64,000 nt of DNA, from NCBI GenBank assembly GCA_947490345.1, contig CANLGL010000003.1:62001-126000 (forward strand), written 5' to 3'. Below, in pieces: positions 1 to 9,001 of this stretch. Below the pieces are notes generated by a model, which did no database searches, had not been told where the DNA came from, and was given only the letters and a program-made list of their open reading frames with translations. The stretch is from Deltaproteobacteria bacterium. Lineage in GTDB: Bacteria; Myxococcota_A; UBA796; SXON01. Positions within the stretch are counted from its first letter, which is position 1. The number at the start of each line of letters is the position of its first letter. The position numbers and the translations under genes were made by a program.

Positions 1-1
1 T

Positions 2-2491
2 ATCTGCCTGTACTATGGGGCTGACGTCAACGCGCTGTACCTGCCTGGGCCCTCTGACATATTCCCGGCGCTGGTCGCGGAGGCGGATGCGGATTTCTTG
101 ATCGCTTGGGACGACGCGATTCATCGGAACCTGGAGGATGGCGGTCCGCTCACGCCGGACAGCGCCGCCGAACGGTATCTGCGCATCGCCGACAGCATCG
201 AAGACGCCGTGGTCGCCGAGTCGGCGCGCTGGGGCGGCGGGTGGTGGGACCGCGACGGCGAATGGCTGGTGGAGCGGGATCGTCTGCTCAACGATTACTT
301 CCCGGTCCGCGCGGACGCGCTTTTGGGGCAACTCCAGACCGCCGGCTACGCGCGGATCCCAGCGCCGGTTTTTTCCCTGGCATCGGGTCCAGTCACCACC
401 GGGGATGACGTCAGCGTCGAGCTGCCGGAGCGAAGCAACGCCGAGCTGTGGATGACGGCGGACGGCAGCGATCCACGGTTGCCGGGGGGGGACATTTCGA
501 GCGCCGCGACGCTGGTGGATGGAGTTGCAGTCGTCACCCTGGCGCACAGCACCGAGCTGCGGGCGCGGCTTCTGGACCGCGGGCGGTGGGGGCCGCTCGG
601 TTCGCGCAGCTTCGTGGTCGAGGAGCCCGTCGCGTTGGTGCTCAACGAGTGGAACGCCGTTGGCGAGGGCGAGACGCTGGACCGCCGCGACTTTGATGGG
701 AGCGGGGCGGACGACGCCTTCGGCACCGCTGCGGGCAACGGCGGCGCCTGGCTCGAATTCGTCGTGACACAGGGTGTCGACCTCCGCGGCTGGCGGCTGG
801 TGATGACCGACCTGCGTGGCCCCGCGGGTACCGTCGAGTTCTCCGAGGCCGACGCGCTCAAAGAACTCCGCGCCGGCACCCTGGTGACGGTGAGCAGCGA
901 ATTGGTGGAGGACGCCCGCGTCGATCCCGAGGCCGGCGATTGGCGCATGGCGCTCACGGCCAGCGCGGCCGGTGAGTACGCGCGCTCCGCAGGCTTCCGG
1001 GTAAGCGCGTTCGAGTGGCAGCTCACCGTCTACGATGCCGACGGAAACGTGCGTTTCGGCCCCGTGGGGGAGGGGAGGTCGCCGCGTCGGGGCATCTCCG
1101 GCCACGAGGTGGGCGCGCTGCTGACGAACCCCAACTCCAGCGTCGCCGCGGACGACACGGACTACGGCGCCAACACCCGGTCCACGTTTGGAGCGCCCAA
1201 CGTCTGGGAGGCAGGCGAGCAGGACCTGAGCGGTCTCCGCGGTGAGTCGGGGATGCTCACCCCCGCCGACACGGGGCTGCCCACCGTCACCGACGCCCCC
1301 CCGACTGCGCCGGGCGGTTGCGACAGCAGCCGCGGCCGTCCGGCCTCGACGCTCGTCATCCTCGCGCTCGTGCTCGCGGCGTGTTCGAGTCGCGCTTCCG
1401 TGGCGGTGCCCGACACCGGGGAGGGTCGCGCTTGTTTCGCCGACCGGGACGGCGATGGGCACGGCGAGCTTGCCACACCCGTCCGTTGCGACGTCGGCGT
1501 CGGCACCAGCGACGACTGCGTCGACACCGACGCGCTGGTTCATCCCGAGGCGGGCGAACGCTGCAACGCGGCCGACGACGACTGCGACGGGGAGGTGGAC
1601 GAGGACCCGGTCGACCCGCTCGCGTTCTTCGCCGACAGCGACGGCGACGGCTACGGCAGCGACGGCGACGTGGTCTACGCCTGTGTCGTCGGCGACGGCG
1701 CGGCCCTGTCGGCCGGTGACTGTGATGATGAGGATGGCGACGTTCACCCCGGCGCGGACGAGGGCTGCGAGCCCGTCGATCGCGACTGCGACGGCGTCGT
1801 GAGCACCGGCGCCGGGTCCGCTGCGTCCTGCCCAGCCAGCACCTGCACCGGTATTCTCACCGACTCTCCCGACGCGCCCGACGGCGCCTACTGGCTGGAA
1901 CAGCCCTCCGGCAGCGTGGTGGAGAGCTGGTGCGACATGAGCACCGGCGGGTGGACGCTGGTGTTCTCGAGGAACACGGCCAGCACCGGGTCGCAAGGGG
2001 GTTTCGGCGGCGGCGAGGAGAACGTCGCGTCCATGGCGGTCTCTCCGGAAACGGCCAGCGCCAGCGCCGCGGCGGTGCTCGGCTGGGTGGACATCGACAG
2101 TATAGAGTGGAGCGCGCTGCGGCTGACGGCGGCGGCCTCCGGCAGCCGCACCTACACCTCCCGCGACATCGATCGCAGCGCGCTCCGCATCGGCTTCGGC
2201 GAGCCCGGCTACCTGCTTTACGGTGGGGACAGCGGCTACTATTGGTGCGGTGGCCCGGCTTCGTACACCGACGGCGGCGTGGGAGCGGTCAACAATCCGG
2301 CCGACGCCCCGGCCGACTGCAAGTACCATGGCTCCCTCGGCTCGGGCTGGGACTTCTCCGAGTCGCCTGGTGCCAACGCGGGGCTGACCCTGTGCGGCGG
2401 GGACGCCAGTTACTTCCTCGCTGCGAGCTGGGGTGGTACGTGGATCGGCTACGGCGCTGCGGGCGGGGCGCAGGCGATCTGGGTCAGGTAG
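2..2491 (+). CDS. Composite surface protein, 5'-truncated by the window edge: CotH-kinase-like C-terminal part, chitobiase/lamin-tail-like domains, MopE-type Asp/Cys repeats, fibrinogen-like C-terminal domain
   Basis: Frame is open from base 2 (ICLYYGADVNALYLPGPSD...), so the listed start at 98 is internal. Motifs: APVFSLASGPVTTGDDVSVEL; DRDGDGHGE...CDGEVDED; DSDGDGYGSDGD...CDDEDGDVHPGADEGC; DGAYWLEQPSGSVVESWCDMSTGGWTLVFSR. Confidence 0.7.
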   Translation: MCLYYGADVNALYLPGPSDIFPALVAEADADFLIAWDDAIHRNLEDGGPLTPDSAAERYLRIADSIEDAVVAESARWGGGWWDRDGEWLVERDRLLNDYFPVRADALLGQLQTAGYARIPAPVFSLASGPVTTGDDVSVELPERSNAELWMTADGSDPRLPGGDISSAATLVDGVAVVTLAHSTELRARLLDRGRWGPLGSRSFVVEEPVALVLNEWNAVGEGETLDRRDFDGSGADDAFGTAAGNGGAWLEFVVTQGVDLRGWRLVMTDLRGPAGTVEFSEADALKELRAGTLVTVSSELVEDARVDPEAGDWRMALTASAAGEYARSAGFRVSAFEWQLTVYDADGNVRFGPVGEGRSPRRGISGHEVGALLTNPNSSVAADDTDYGANTRSTFGAPNVWEAGEQDLSGLRGESGMLTPADTGLPTVTDAPPTAPGGCDSSRGRPASTLVILALVLAACSSRASVAVPDTGEGRACFADRDGDGHGELATPVRCDVGVGTSDDCVDTDALVHPEAGERCNAADDDCDGEVDEDPVDPLAFFADSDGDGYGSDGDVVYACVVGDGAALSAGDCDDEDGDVHPGADEGCEPVDRDCDGVVSTGAGSAASCPASTCTGILTDSPDAPDGAYWLEQPSGSVVESWCDMSTGGWTLVFSRNTASTGSQGGFGGGEENVASMAVSPETASASAAAVLGWVDIDSIEWSALRLTAAASGSRTYTSRDIDRSALRIGFGEPGYLLYGGDSGYYWCGGPASYTDGGVGAVNNPADAPADCKYHGSLGSGWDFSESPGANAGLTLCGGDASYFLAASWGGTWIGYGAAGGAQAIWVR

Positions 2492-3773
2492 GGTCCCGGA
2501 CAATCGCGCCCTCAAAAACCACGATCGACCTCGGATAGCCCGCCATCGGCGCTGAGAGGCTACTCGGCAGCTCTGGCCACAGCGCGTGGAGCTCGGCGTC
2601 CAAGGTGACCTTGCCCATCTCCGCGGCGTTGTCGGCGGTCAGGCGTACGCTGGTCACCCGCACCGCCATCTTCCCCCCTCCGCCCGAAAGCCGGGGCGTC
2701 CACACGCGAATCTCGCCCGGACCCAACCGGTTGTCGTCCGTCCGCCGCGCCGGCCGGGCGGTGGCCTCGTCGCCCCAATCCCAGCTCTGTCCGATGCGCA
2801 AGGAGTCCGCCGCGAGCACGGTGCCAGCATCGTCGCGGAGGGTGGCTTCGACCAGGAGGAAGCGCTCCGGATCTCCGGTGGGGAGGGCGTGGCCCGCGCG
2901 TGCGTTGGTGAGGGTGACCGTCGTCGACGCGAGCGCCACGTCGAGGCCTGAAACGAACCCGCGCTCGGCCGCCGTCGTGAGCCCCGCCGTCGTCTTGGCG
3001 ATCCCGCTGCCCGCCCAGGTGTGGCGCCGAATGGGCTGCACCGCCCCATCCACGACGATGGCGCGCTCCGCCGAGGGCATGTGACAGTCCACGCAGGTGG
3101 TGCCGGCGGCCGGTCCCGCCGCCAGCTCCTCAGCGGTGCCGAACCAGCACGGGAAGGTGGGCGTGATGACGATGTCCGTCCCTGGGCTGTGGCAGCTGAC
3201 GCACACCGCGTCCAGCGCGGTGGGGTCGTGTCGGACGCGGTGTGGGGCTCGCCCGCTGCCGCGGGGGCCGACGACGGTCCCAGCGCCGTCGGTGTCGCGA
3301 CGAACATGACAGGAGGCGCAGGTGACGCCCTCCGCGGTGCGTAGGCGGTCATAGGTCGGGTTGGGCGTCGTCTGCAGGGCCAGGATGGAGTCGGCGCTGG
3401 CAAGCCGCGTGTCGGCGGTGATGGTCTCGGCGCGCTGTGGGGCGGTGGGGGCGTGGCAGTTGAGGCAGAGCCAGCGCGGCTGGTCCGGTTTGGCCAGCTC
3501 GGCGAGGAACTGCACGTCGTGGACGGCGGCGGCGTGGGTGCTCTGGCTCCAGTCGCGGTAGTGCTCGGCGTGGCAGCCGCCGCAGGTGGAGGCGCGGGTG
3601 TCGAGCTCGCCCCCGGCGACCAGGGCCACGGTGGGCGGGGCGTCGATCGGCGTGAGGAAGGCGTGGTCACCGAAGCGTTCCCGGAGCGTCGGTGGCTCGG
3701 CGGCCGGTTCGACGAACGTGCAGCTCAAGGAGATGAGCACCAGCATGGGCGTCGGCTTAGCTTGTTGAGCCAT
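2484..3773 (-). CDS. Multiheme c-type cytochrome, probably exported/lipoprotein (5 CxxCH motifs)
   Basis: CGGCH, CLNCH, CASCH, CVSCH, CVDCH. N-terminus MAQQAKPTPMLVLISLSC; alternative start at 3746 (MLVLISLSC). Confidence 0.82.
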   Translation of the reverse strand: MAQQAKPTPMLVLISLSCTFVEPAAEPPTLRERFGDHAFLTPIDAPPTVALVAGGELDTRASTCGGCHAEHYRDWSQSTHAAAVHDVQFLAELAKPDQPRWLCLNCHAPTAPQRAETITADTRLASADSILALQTTPNPTYDRLRTAEGVTCASCHVRRDTDGAGTVVGPRGSGRAPHRVRHDPTALDAVCVSCHSPGTDIVITPTFPCWFGTAEELAAGPAAGTTCVDCHMPSAERAIVVDGAVQPIRRHTWAGSGIAKTTAGLTTAAERGFVSGLDVALASTTVTLTNARAGHALPTGDPERFLLVEATLRDDAGTVLAADSLRIGQSWDWGDEATARPARRTDDNRLGPGEIRVWTPRLSGGGGKMAVRVTSVRLTADNAAEMGKVTLDAELHALWPELPSSLSAPMAGYPRSIVVFEGAIVRDPT

Positions 3774-4803
3774 GGCCCACTTCGAAGAAGGCACCACCCT
3801 CGATCGGTTCCTGATGGAGACGATGCGCGCCCATCCGGGCGCCACCGGCCACCTTTTGACCCTGCTCAAGCAGGTGGCGCTCGCCGGGAAGTTGTGCAGC
3901 TCCAGAGTGCAACGAGCGGGCCTCGCGGGGATGCTCGGGGCTGCCGGCGGCATGAACATCCAGGGCGAATTCGTCCAGAAGCTGGACATCTACGCCAACG
4001 AGACCTTCAAACGGGCGCTGGAGCACGCGGGTGTGTGCTGCATGATCGTCAGCGAAGAAGACGACGGTGCCGTCTTCATTCCGCCCGAGTTCCCGGTGGG
4101 GGACTACATCTTCTCCATGGATCCGCTCGACGGCTCCAGCAACATCGACACCAACGCGTCGATCGGCACCATCTTCGCCATTCACCGAAGGGTAAGCGAG
4201 GGGCGCGACGGCACCATGGCGGACGTGCTTCGTCCGGGTCGCGAGCTGGTCTGTGCGGGGTACATCGTCTACGGCGCAGGTACGGTGCTGGTCATCAGCA
4301 CCGGCAAGGGCGTCCACGGCTTCACGCTGGACCCTACCGTCGGCGAGTTCTTCTTGTCCCATCGTGAGATGAGACTGACTGCGGCGACGCGCTCCTACAG
4401 TTGCAACGAGGCCTACGCCGCGCAGTGGGATCCGCGTCTGCAGGAATGGCTCACGCGGCAGAAAGCGCCCGAGCTCGGGTGGTCGGCACGCTACATCGGC
4501 TCGTTGGTCGGTGACTTTCATCGTAACCTGGTCAAAGGCGGCGTGTTCTTGTACCCGCCGACGGCGAAGGCTCCGAAAGGCAAGCTCCGGATGTTGTACG
4601 AGGCCCAACCGCTCGCGTTCCTCGCCGAGGCGGCCGGGGGCGCTGCCAGCGACGGGGTGATGCCGATCCTCGACAAGGTGCCCACCACACTTCACGAACG
4701 CACGCCCCTGTACATCGGCAACTCCGAGGCCGTCTCCGAGATCGTGTGGGCGCTCGCTGGCGACGAGGGGCCTCCTTCTGGGCAGTGGACGAGGCGTGGG
4801 TAA
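3772..4803 (+). CDS. fbp: Fructose-1,6-bisphosphatase class I
   Basis: SEEDDGAVFIP, MDPLDGSSNIDTNASIGTIFAIHRR, CAGYIVYG; full length. Confidence 0.97.
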   Translation: MAHFEEGTTLDRFLMETMRAHPGATGHLLTLLKQVALAGKLCSSRVQRAGLAGMLGAAGGMNIQGEFVQKLDIYANETFKRALEHAGVCCMIVSEEDDGAVFIPPEFPVGDYIFSMDPLDGSSNIDTNASIGTIFAIHRRVSEGRDGTMADVLRPGRELVCAGYIVYGAGTVLVISTGKGVHGFTLDPTVGEFFLSHREMRLTAATRSYSCNEAYAAQWDPRLQEWLTRQKAPELGWSARYIGSLVGDFHRNLVKGGVFLYPPTAKAPKGKLRMLYEAQPLAFLAEAAGGAASDGVMPILDKVPTTLHERTPLYIGNSEAVSEIVWALAGDEGPPSGQWTRRG

Positions 4804-5830
4804 TGCTGGGAAGGACGTTGCCGTCCGGTTCGGCGCGCCGCGGGTCCCCTTGGGATGGGTGGTCGAGGCCGAGGAGCAGGTCGAGCAGGTGGGCGAGACG
4901 GGTGTTCCCGTGCGCCTGCAGAAGTCGCGTTTGCGGCACGCCAGCGGATTGGTTGTCACCCGAAAATATGTCCCCTGCGTCGCGGGGCCGCCGGTGGTGC
5001 TCGTCCACGGCTTCGCCCAGAACCGCTACACTTGGCATGGGAGTACCCGCTCGATGAGCGCGTGGTTGGCTGGCGAAGGGTACGACGTCTACGTCTTGGA
5101 GCTGCGCGGGCACGGGCGGTCTCGCGAGTCGGCCGCGCCCGAGCGCTTCTCTGACTACATCGATGACGCCATCGCCCTGGCTGAGTCGATCGGGGAGCCC
5201 GCGTTCTGGATCGGCCATTCTCTCGGCAGCGCGGTGATCTTCGCGGCCTCGTCACGGGTGGCCATGCGAGGAATCGTCGGCATTGCGCCGGTGTATCGGT
5301 TCGCGCAGGCCAATCGATTCCTCAAGTGGATCGCCCGCCTCTCTCATCTGACCGCGACTCGCGGCGTGCTCGGCGGGGTCAACGTGCGCACCCGGGTCGC
5401 CGGACAGCTCCTCGGCCGGCTCTACCAGGTCTCGGACGTGGCTGGCTACGCGTTTCCGATCAGCGCCTGGGCACCCGGAAGCGTCGAGCCGGAGCTGCTT
5501 GCGGAGCGGCTCGAGCACGGCTTTGACTGGCTGAGCCTGCACGTGTGGTTGGACATGGCGCGTTGGGCTCACGAGGACGAGGTCGAGTACGCGGCGGAAT
5601 GGGAAAGCTCCACCGTCCCGCTGCTGGTGGTCACCGGCGACCTCGACCACATGACGCCGCCGGCGGACTGCCACGTCGCCTTTGAGGCCAGCGGCGCCGC
5701 CGATCGCACGCTCCTGGACCTCGAGCCCTGGAACACTGGGCGGCACTGGGGGCACCTGGACCTCATCAGCGGCACTCACGCTGCGGCGCATGTCTGGCGG
5801 CCGGTTTCGGCGTGGCTCGGGGCGCGCTGA
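4796..5830 (+). CDS. Alpha/beta hydrolase
   Basis: VVLVHGFAQNRYTW and nucleophile elbow GHSLG, late GDLDHMTPP; start codon uncertain (GTG listed). Confidence 0.85.
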   Translation: MGNAGKDVAVRFGAPRVPLGWVVEAEEQVEQVGETGVPVRLQKSRLRHASGLVVTRKYVPCVAGPPVVLVHGFAQNRYTWHGSTRSMSAWLAGEGYDVYVLELRGHGRSRESAAPERFSDYIDDAIALAESIGEPAFWIGHSLGSAVIFAASSRVAMRGIVGIAPVYRFAQANRFLKWIARLSHLTATRGVLGGVNVRTRVAGQLLGRLYQVSDVAGYAFPISAWAPGSVEPELLAERLEHGFDWLSLHVWLDMARWAHEDEVEYAAEWESSTVPLLVVTGDLDHMTPPADCHVAFEASGAADRTLLDLEPWNTGRHWGHLDLISGTHAAAHVWRPVSAWLGAR

Positions 5831-8800
5831 ATGGCTCAGCTCACCGAAGTCCACGGTTGTGCGCTGCTCGATCGCATCGGTGAGGGCGGGCTCGCAGACG
5901 TGTTTCGCTCCGAATGGCAAGGCCAGGAGGTCGCGCTCAAGGTGCTCCGCGATCCCGAGCGGCCGTCCATGCGGAATCGATTCCTGCGTGAGGGCCGCCT
6001 GCTCCAGCGCATTTCGCACCCCAGCCTCGTGCGCTGCCTCCACATCTTCGACGGGGACGCGCCGGCTTTGGTGCTGGAGCTGTTGCGGGGCGAGCCGCTC
6101 GACGAGCGGATCTCGCGCCGACCGCTCGGCGCCGACGAAGTCATGCAACTGGCCAGCTCCGTCCTGCGGGTGCTCCAGCACATCCACGAGCTGGGTGTGG
6201 TGCACCGCGACGTGAAGTCGTCGAACGTCTTCTGGGGGAGCGACAACCGCATCGTCCTGATGGACCTGGGCCTGGCCGGCGACCCCGGCGATCCACTCAC
6301 CACCACCACGCTTGGCGACGTACTCGGCACCTACGCGTACATGGCCCCGGAGCAGATCGCGGGCGCCGAAACCGACCACCGGTGCGACCTGTACAGTCTC
6401 GGGGTCACCCTGTACGAGGCGGTGTGTGGGGCTCGCCCCTACGCGGCCCGGACCGCCGCGGCATGGCTTGCAGCGCATCGCGGCGGGACGGCCACGCCGC
6501 TGTCGGAGGTCGCCTCTGGGGTTCCAGTCCGGCTCACCGCGCTCGTGGAACGGCTGATGGCCCGCGACCCGGCGGCGCGTCCGGCATCGGCGGGGGTGGC
6601 GCTCGCGCTGCTCAACGGGGCGGCCGGTCCCCGGAGCGAACTGCGACGGCCACCGGTTTTGGCCCGGGAGGGCGCGCGAGGGTCGATCGAGGCGGTTCTG
6701 GACGCGGCCGGGAAACTGCAGATCACGGGCCCGCTCGGCTCGGGTTTCGGTCTGTTGGCGCGCCTGGCGCGAGATGCTGCGGCCGACGCCCGCGTCGAGG
6801 TCGTCGCGTTCCGAGGGCGCTCGCGTATGCGGGGCGGCGACGTGGTGCGCGGCATCGTCGACGAGCTCGTCCGCTTTGGCCTGCCGCGCGTCGAGACGAT
6901 GGAGGCCGCGCGTGCACACTTGAAGTCCCTCGTCCACGAGGGCACGGTGCTGATGCTCGCGGAAGAAGTGGATCAGCTCGGCACTGAAGCACTCGCGGCC
7001 CTGGTTGCGCTGAGCGATGTACCGGGGCTGGCAGTGGTGCACTTGGGCGTTGACCTCGAAGCCCGCGCAGGGGTTCGAGTCCATCGGCTCCGACCGCTCA
7101 ACGCGGCGGAGATCCGCGAGCTCTTGCGGACGATGCTCAACTCAGGAAGTGTGCCGTCCGGCTTGGATGCCGCCCTGCGTGCCGCATCCGGCGGACTCGC
7201 GGCCCACACCGTGGCGCTGGTGCGTGAGCAGGTGCTCGCGGGGACGCTCTGGTGTGAAGGGCTCGCGGAAAATGGTGATCCGGCCTGGCGGTGGAACGTC
7301 AGCGCCGGGCTTGTCTCGGGGGAGAGCACGCGACGGCTCCTGGAGCGGATCGTCCGGCGGTTGGGCGCGGCGGAGAAGGCCGCGTTGGAGGCGCTGTCGA
7401 TCGCTGACGATCCAGTCCCGGTCGAGGTGCTGGGCACGCTCTTCGGGGGGGACGGCACGGGGCTGGAGGTCGGGGGGCTGGTGGCCCAGGGGTTGGTCCT
7501 CAGTTGGAACGAAGGCGGCGAGGAGTGGGTGGCGGTGGCGCGCTCCTCTGTCGAGCGACTGATCCGGGAGGACATGGCCGATGCGCGGCGGCGGCGCATC
7601 CACCTGGCGTTGGCCGATGCCGTGGAGGCGCGGGCGCGCGGCGAGTGGGAGCAGCGCTTCGTGATCTTCCATCGTTCACTCGGTACGCGGGGCCCCGAGG
7701 CTACCCTGCGACTGGTAGAGCTGGGCGAGTACCTCGCGGCGGCGGGGAGGCCGAATCGCGCGTTGCGAGTCTTGGAGCACGTACCTCCGACCGCTGCGCC
7801 TGGGGCGATCGCCCGCTCGGCGATGGGACGCGCCGAGGCGCTTCGGGCGGCGGGGCGACTTGGGGAAGCGCTCGATGCGCTGGCGGCGGCGTCGCAGCTT
7901 GCCCGCGGCGTGGAGGGCGCGCCGGACGTCTCGCGAATCGAGGCGCTCGAGCTTGAGCTCATTGTCGCGCTCGGGTCCACACCGAGCGAAGCGCTGGTGC
8001 AGCGCCTCAGCGATCGAGCGTCCGCGGGTGAGCCGCACGTGCTCTTGGCGCTCGGCGAACTGGCCGCGCTCCGCGGGCAGTGCGACACCGCCGCCGCGCT
8101 GCTGGACGCCGCGATCGCCGCGAGTCCCAGTGGCATCGAACGGGTGCCGGTCGCGGCGCGGATCGGCGGGGCCCTCGTTCAACTGCTGCAAGGAAGGGTC
8201 GCCCAAGCCGAACGCCGGCTACTGACCCTGGTGCGAGAGCTGCACGGTCGGGATCGGCGGACGCTCCTGTCGGCGGCCTATCTGGCGTTGGCTCGGGTGC
8301 AGCGGGTGCGTGGCCAGTTCTCCCGCTGCCTGGCAAGCGTCGCAATCGCGGGCGATTTGCACGGTCGGAGCGATGTCCCCACCTTCGAGGCTGCGAGCGA
8401 GGTCATCCGGGCGTGGGCCTACGCGGGCGTCGGCGATGTCGCCGCGGCGGGGGAAGCCCTCACACGGGTGACGGGCGCGCTGGTGGGGGGCGTCTCCTAC
8501 GAGGTGCGGGCGCTCTACTTCGAGGTTCTCGGTGAACTGAGACGCGCTCTCGGCGACACCCCCTCCACGCTCGCCGCTCACCTCGGTGGACTGGACGCGG
8601 CGCGGGCCGCCGACGACGGCGTCAGGGTCCATTTCCATGAGGCGATGGCGGGGATGCGCACCGCGAACGCGCGGCTCCTCAGCGGCGCCGTCGAGCGGCT
8701 GGTGCCCACCGGTGCGCACCGGCACCTCGCGACGGTCTACCTCGTTGGAGCGGAGGTAGGTCGCGACCGAGACATCCTGGATGCCGCCGAAGCGGAAGCG

Positions 8801-9001
8801 CGGCGTTGTGAGGACCCGACTCTGCTGCTGGATGTGCTCTTCGTCACGCGAAACCCGGCCACGCGTAGTGAGGCGCGGGCGATCGCCCGCGTCGTCTTGG
8901 AGTCTCTGCACGGCGGAATGCGGGAGCAATTCCTTGAACTTCCGGCTGCTCGCTGGGCCATGGAGGAGCCGGGCCGGGTCGCGCACGATAAGGCGCCGTG
9001 A
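5831..9001 (+). CDS. Ser/Thr protein kinase with long C-terminal ATPase/TPR-like region
   Basis: VALKVL, HRDVKSSN, MDLGLAG, GTYAYMAPEQ; ATG directly follows the upstream stop. Confidence 0.92.
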   Translation: MAQLTEVHGCALLDRIGEGGLADVFRSEWQGQEVALKVLRDPERPSMRNRFLREGRLLQRISHPSLVRCLHIFDGDAPALVLELLRGEPLDERISRRPLGADEVMQLASSVLRVLQHIHELGVVHRDVKSSNVFWGSDNRIVLMDLGLAGDPGDPLTTTTLGDVLGTYAYMAPEQIAGAETDHRCDLYSLGVTLYEAVCGARPYAARTAAAWLAAHRGGTATPLSEVASGVPVRLTALVERLMARDPAARPASAGVALALLNGAAGPRSELRRPPVLAREGARGSIEAVLDAAGKLQITGPLGSGFGLLARLARDAAADARVEVVAFRGRSRMRGGDVVRGIVDELVRFGLPRVETMEAARAHLKSLVHEGTVLMLAEEVDQLGTEALAALVALSDVPGLAVVHLGVDLEARAGVRVHRLRPLNAAEIRELLRTMLNSGSVPSGLDAALRAASGGLAAHTVALVREQVLAGTLWCEGLAENGDPAWRWNVSAGLVSGESTRRLLERIVRRLGAAEKAALEALSIADDPVPVEVLGTLFGGDGTGLEVGGLVAQGLVLSWNEGGEEWVAVARSSVERLIREDMADARRRRIHLALADAVEARARGEWEQRFVIFHRSLGTRGPEATLRLVELGEYLAAAGRPNRALRVLEHVPPTAAPGAIARSAMGRAEALRAAGRLGEALDALAAASQLARGVEGAPDVSRIEALELELIVALGSTPSEALVQRLSDRASAGEPHVLLALGELAALRGQCDTAAALLDAAIAASPSGIERVPVAARIGGALVQLLQGRVAQAERRLLTLVRELHGRDRRTLLSAAYLALARVQRVRGQFSRCLASVAIAGDLHGRSDVPTFEAASEVIRAWAYAGVGDVAAAGEALTRVTGALVGGVSYEVRALYFEVLGELRRALGDTPSTLAAHLGGLDAARAADDGVRVHFHEAMAGMRTANARLLSGAVERLVPTGAHRHLATVYLVGAEVGRDRDILDAAEAEARRCEDPTLLLDVLFVTRNPATRSEARAIARVVLESLHGGMREQFLELPAARWAMEEPGRVAHDKAP

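Noticed and set aside
7060-7100. tRNA-like GGGTTCGAGTCC
   Set aside because: Lies inside a solid kinase ORF and no cloverleaf can be built around it.
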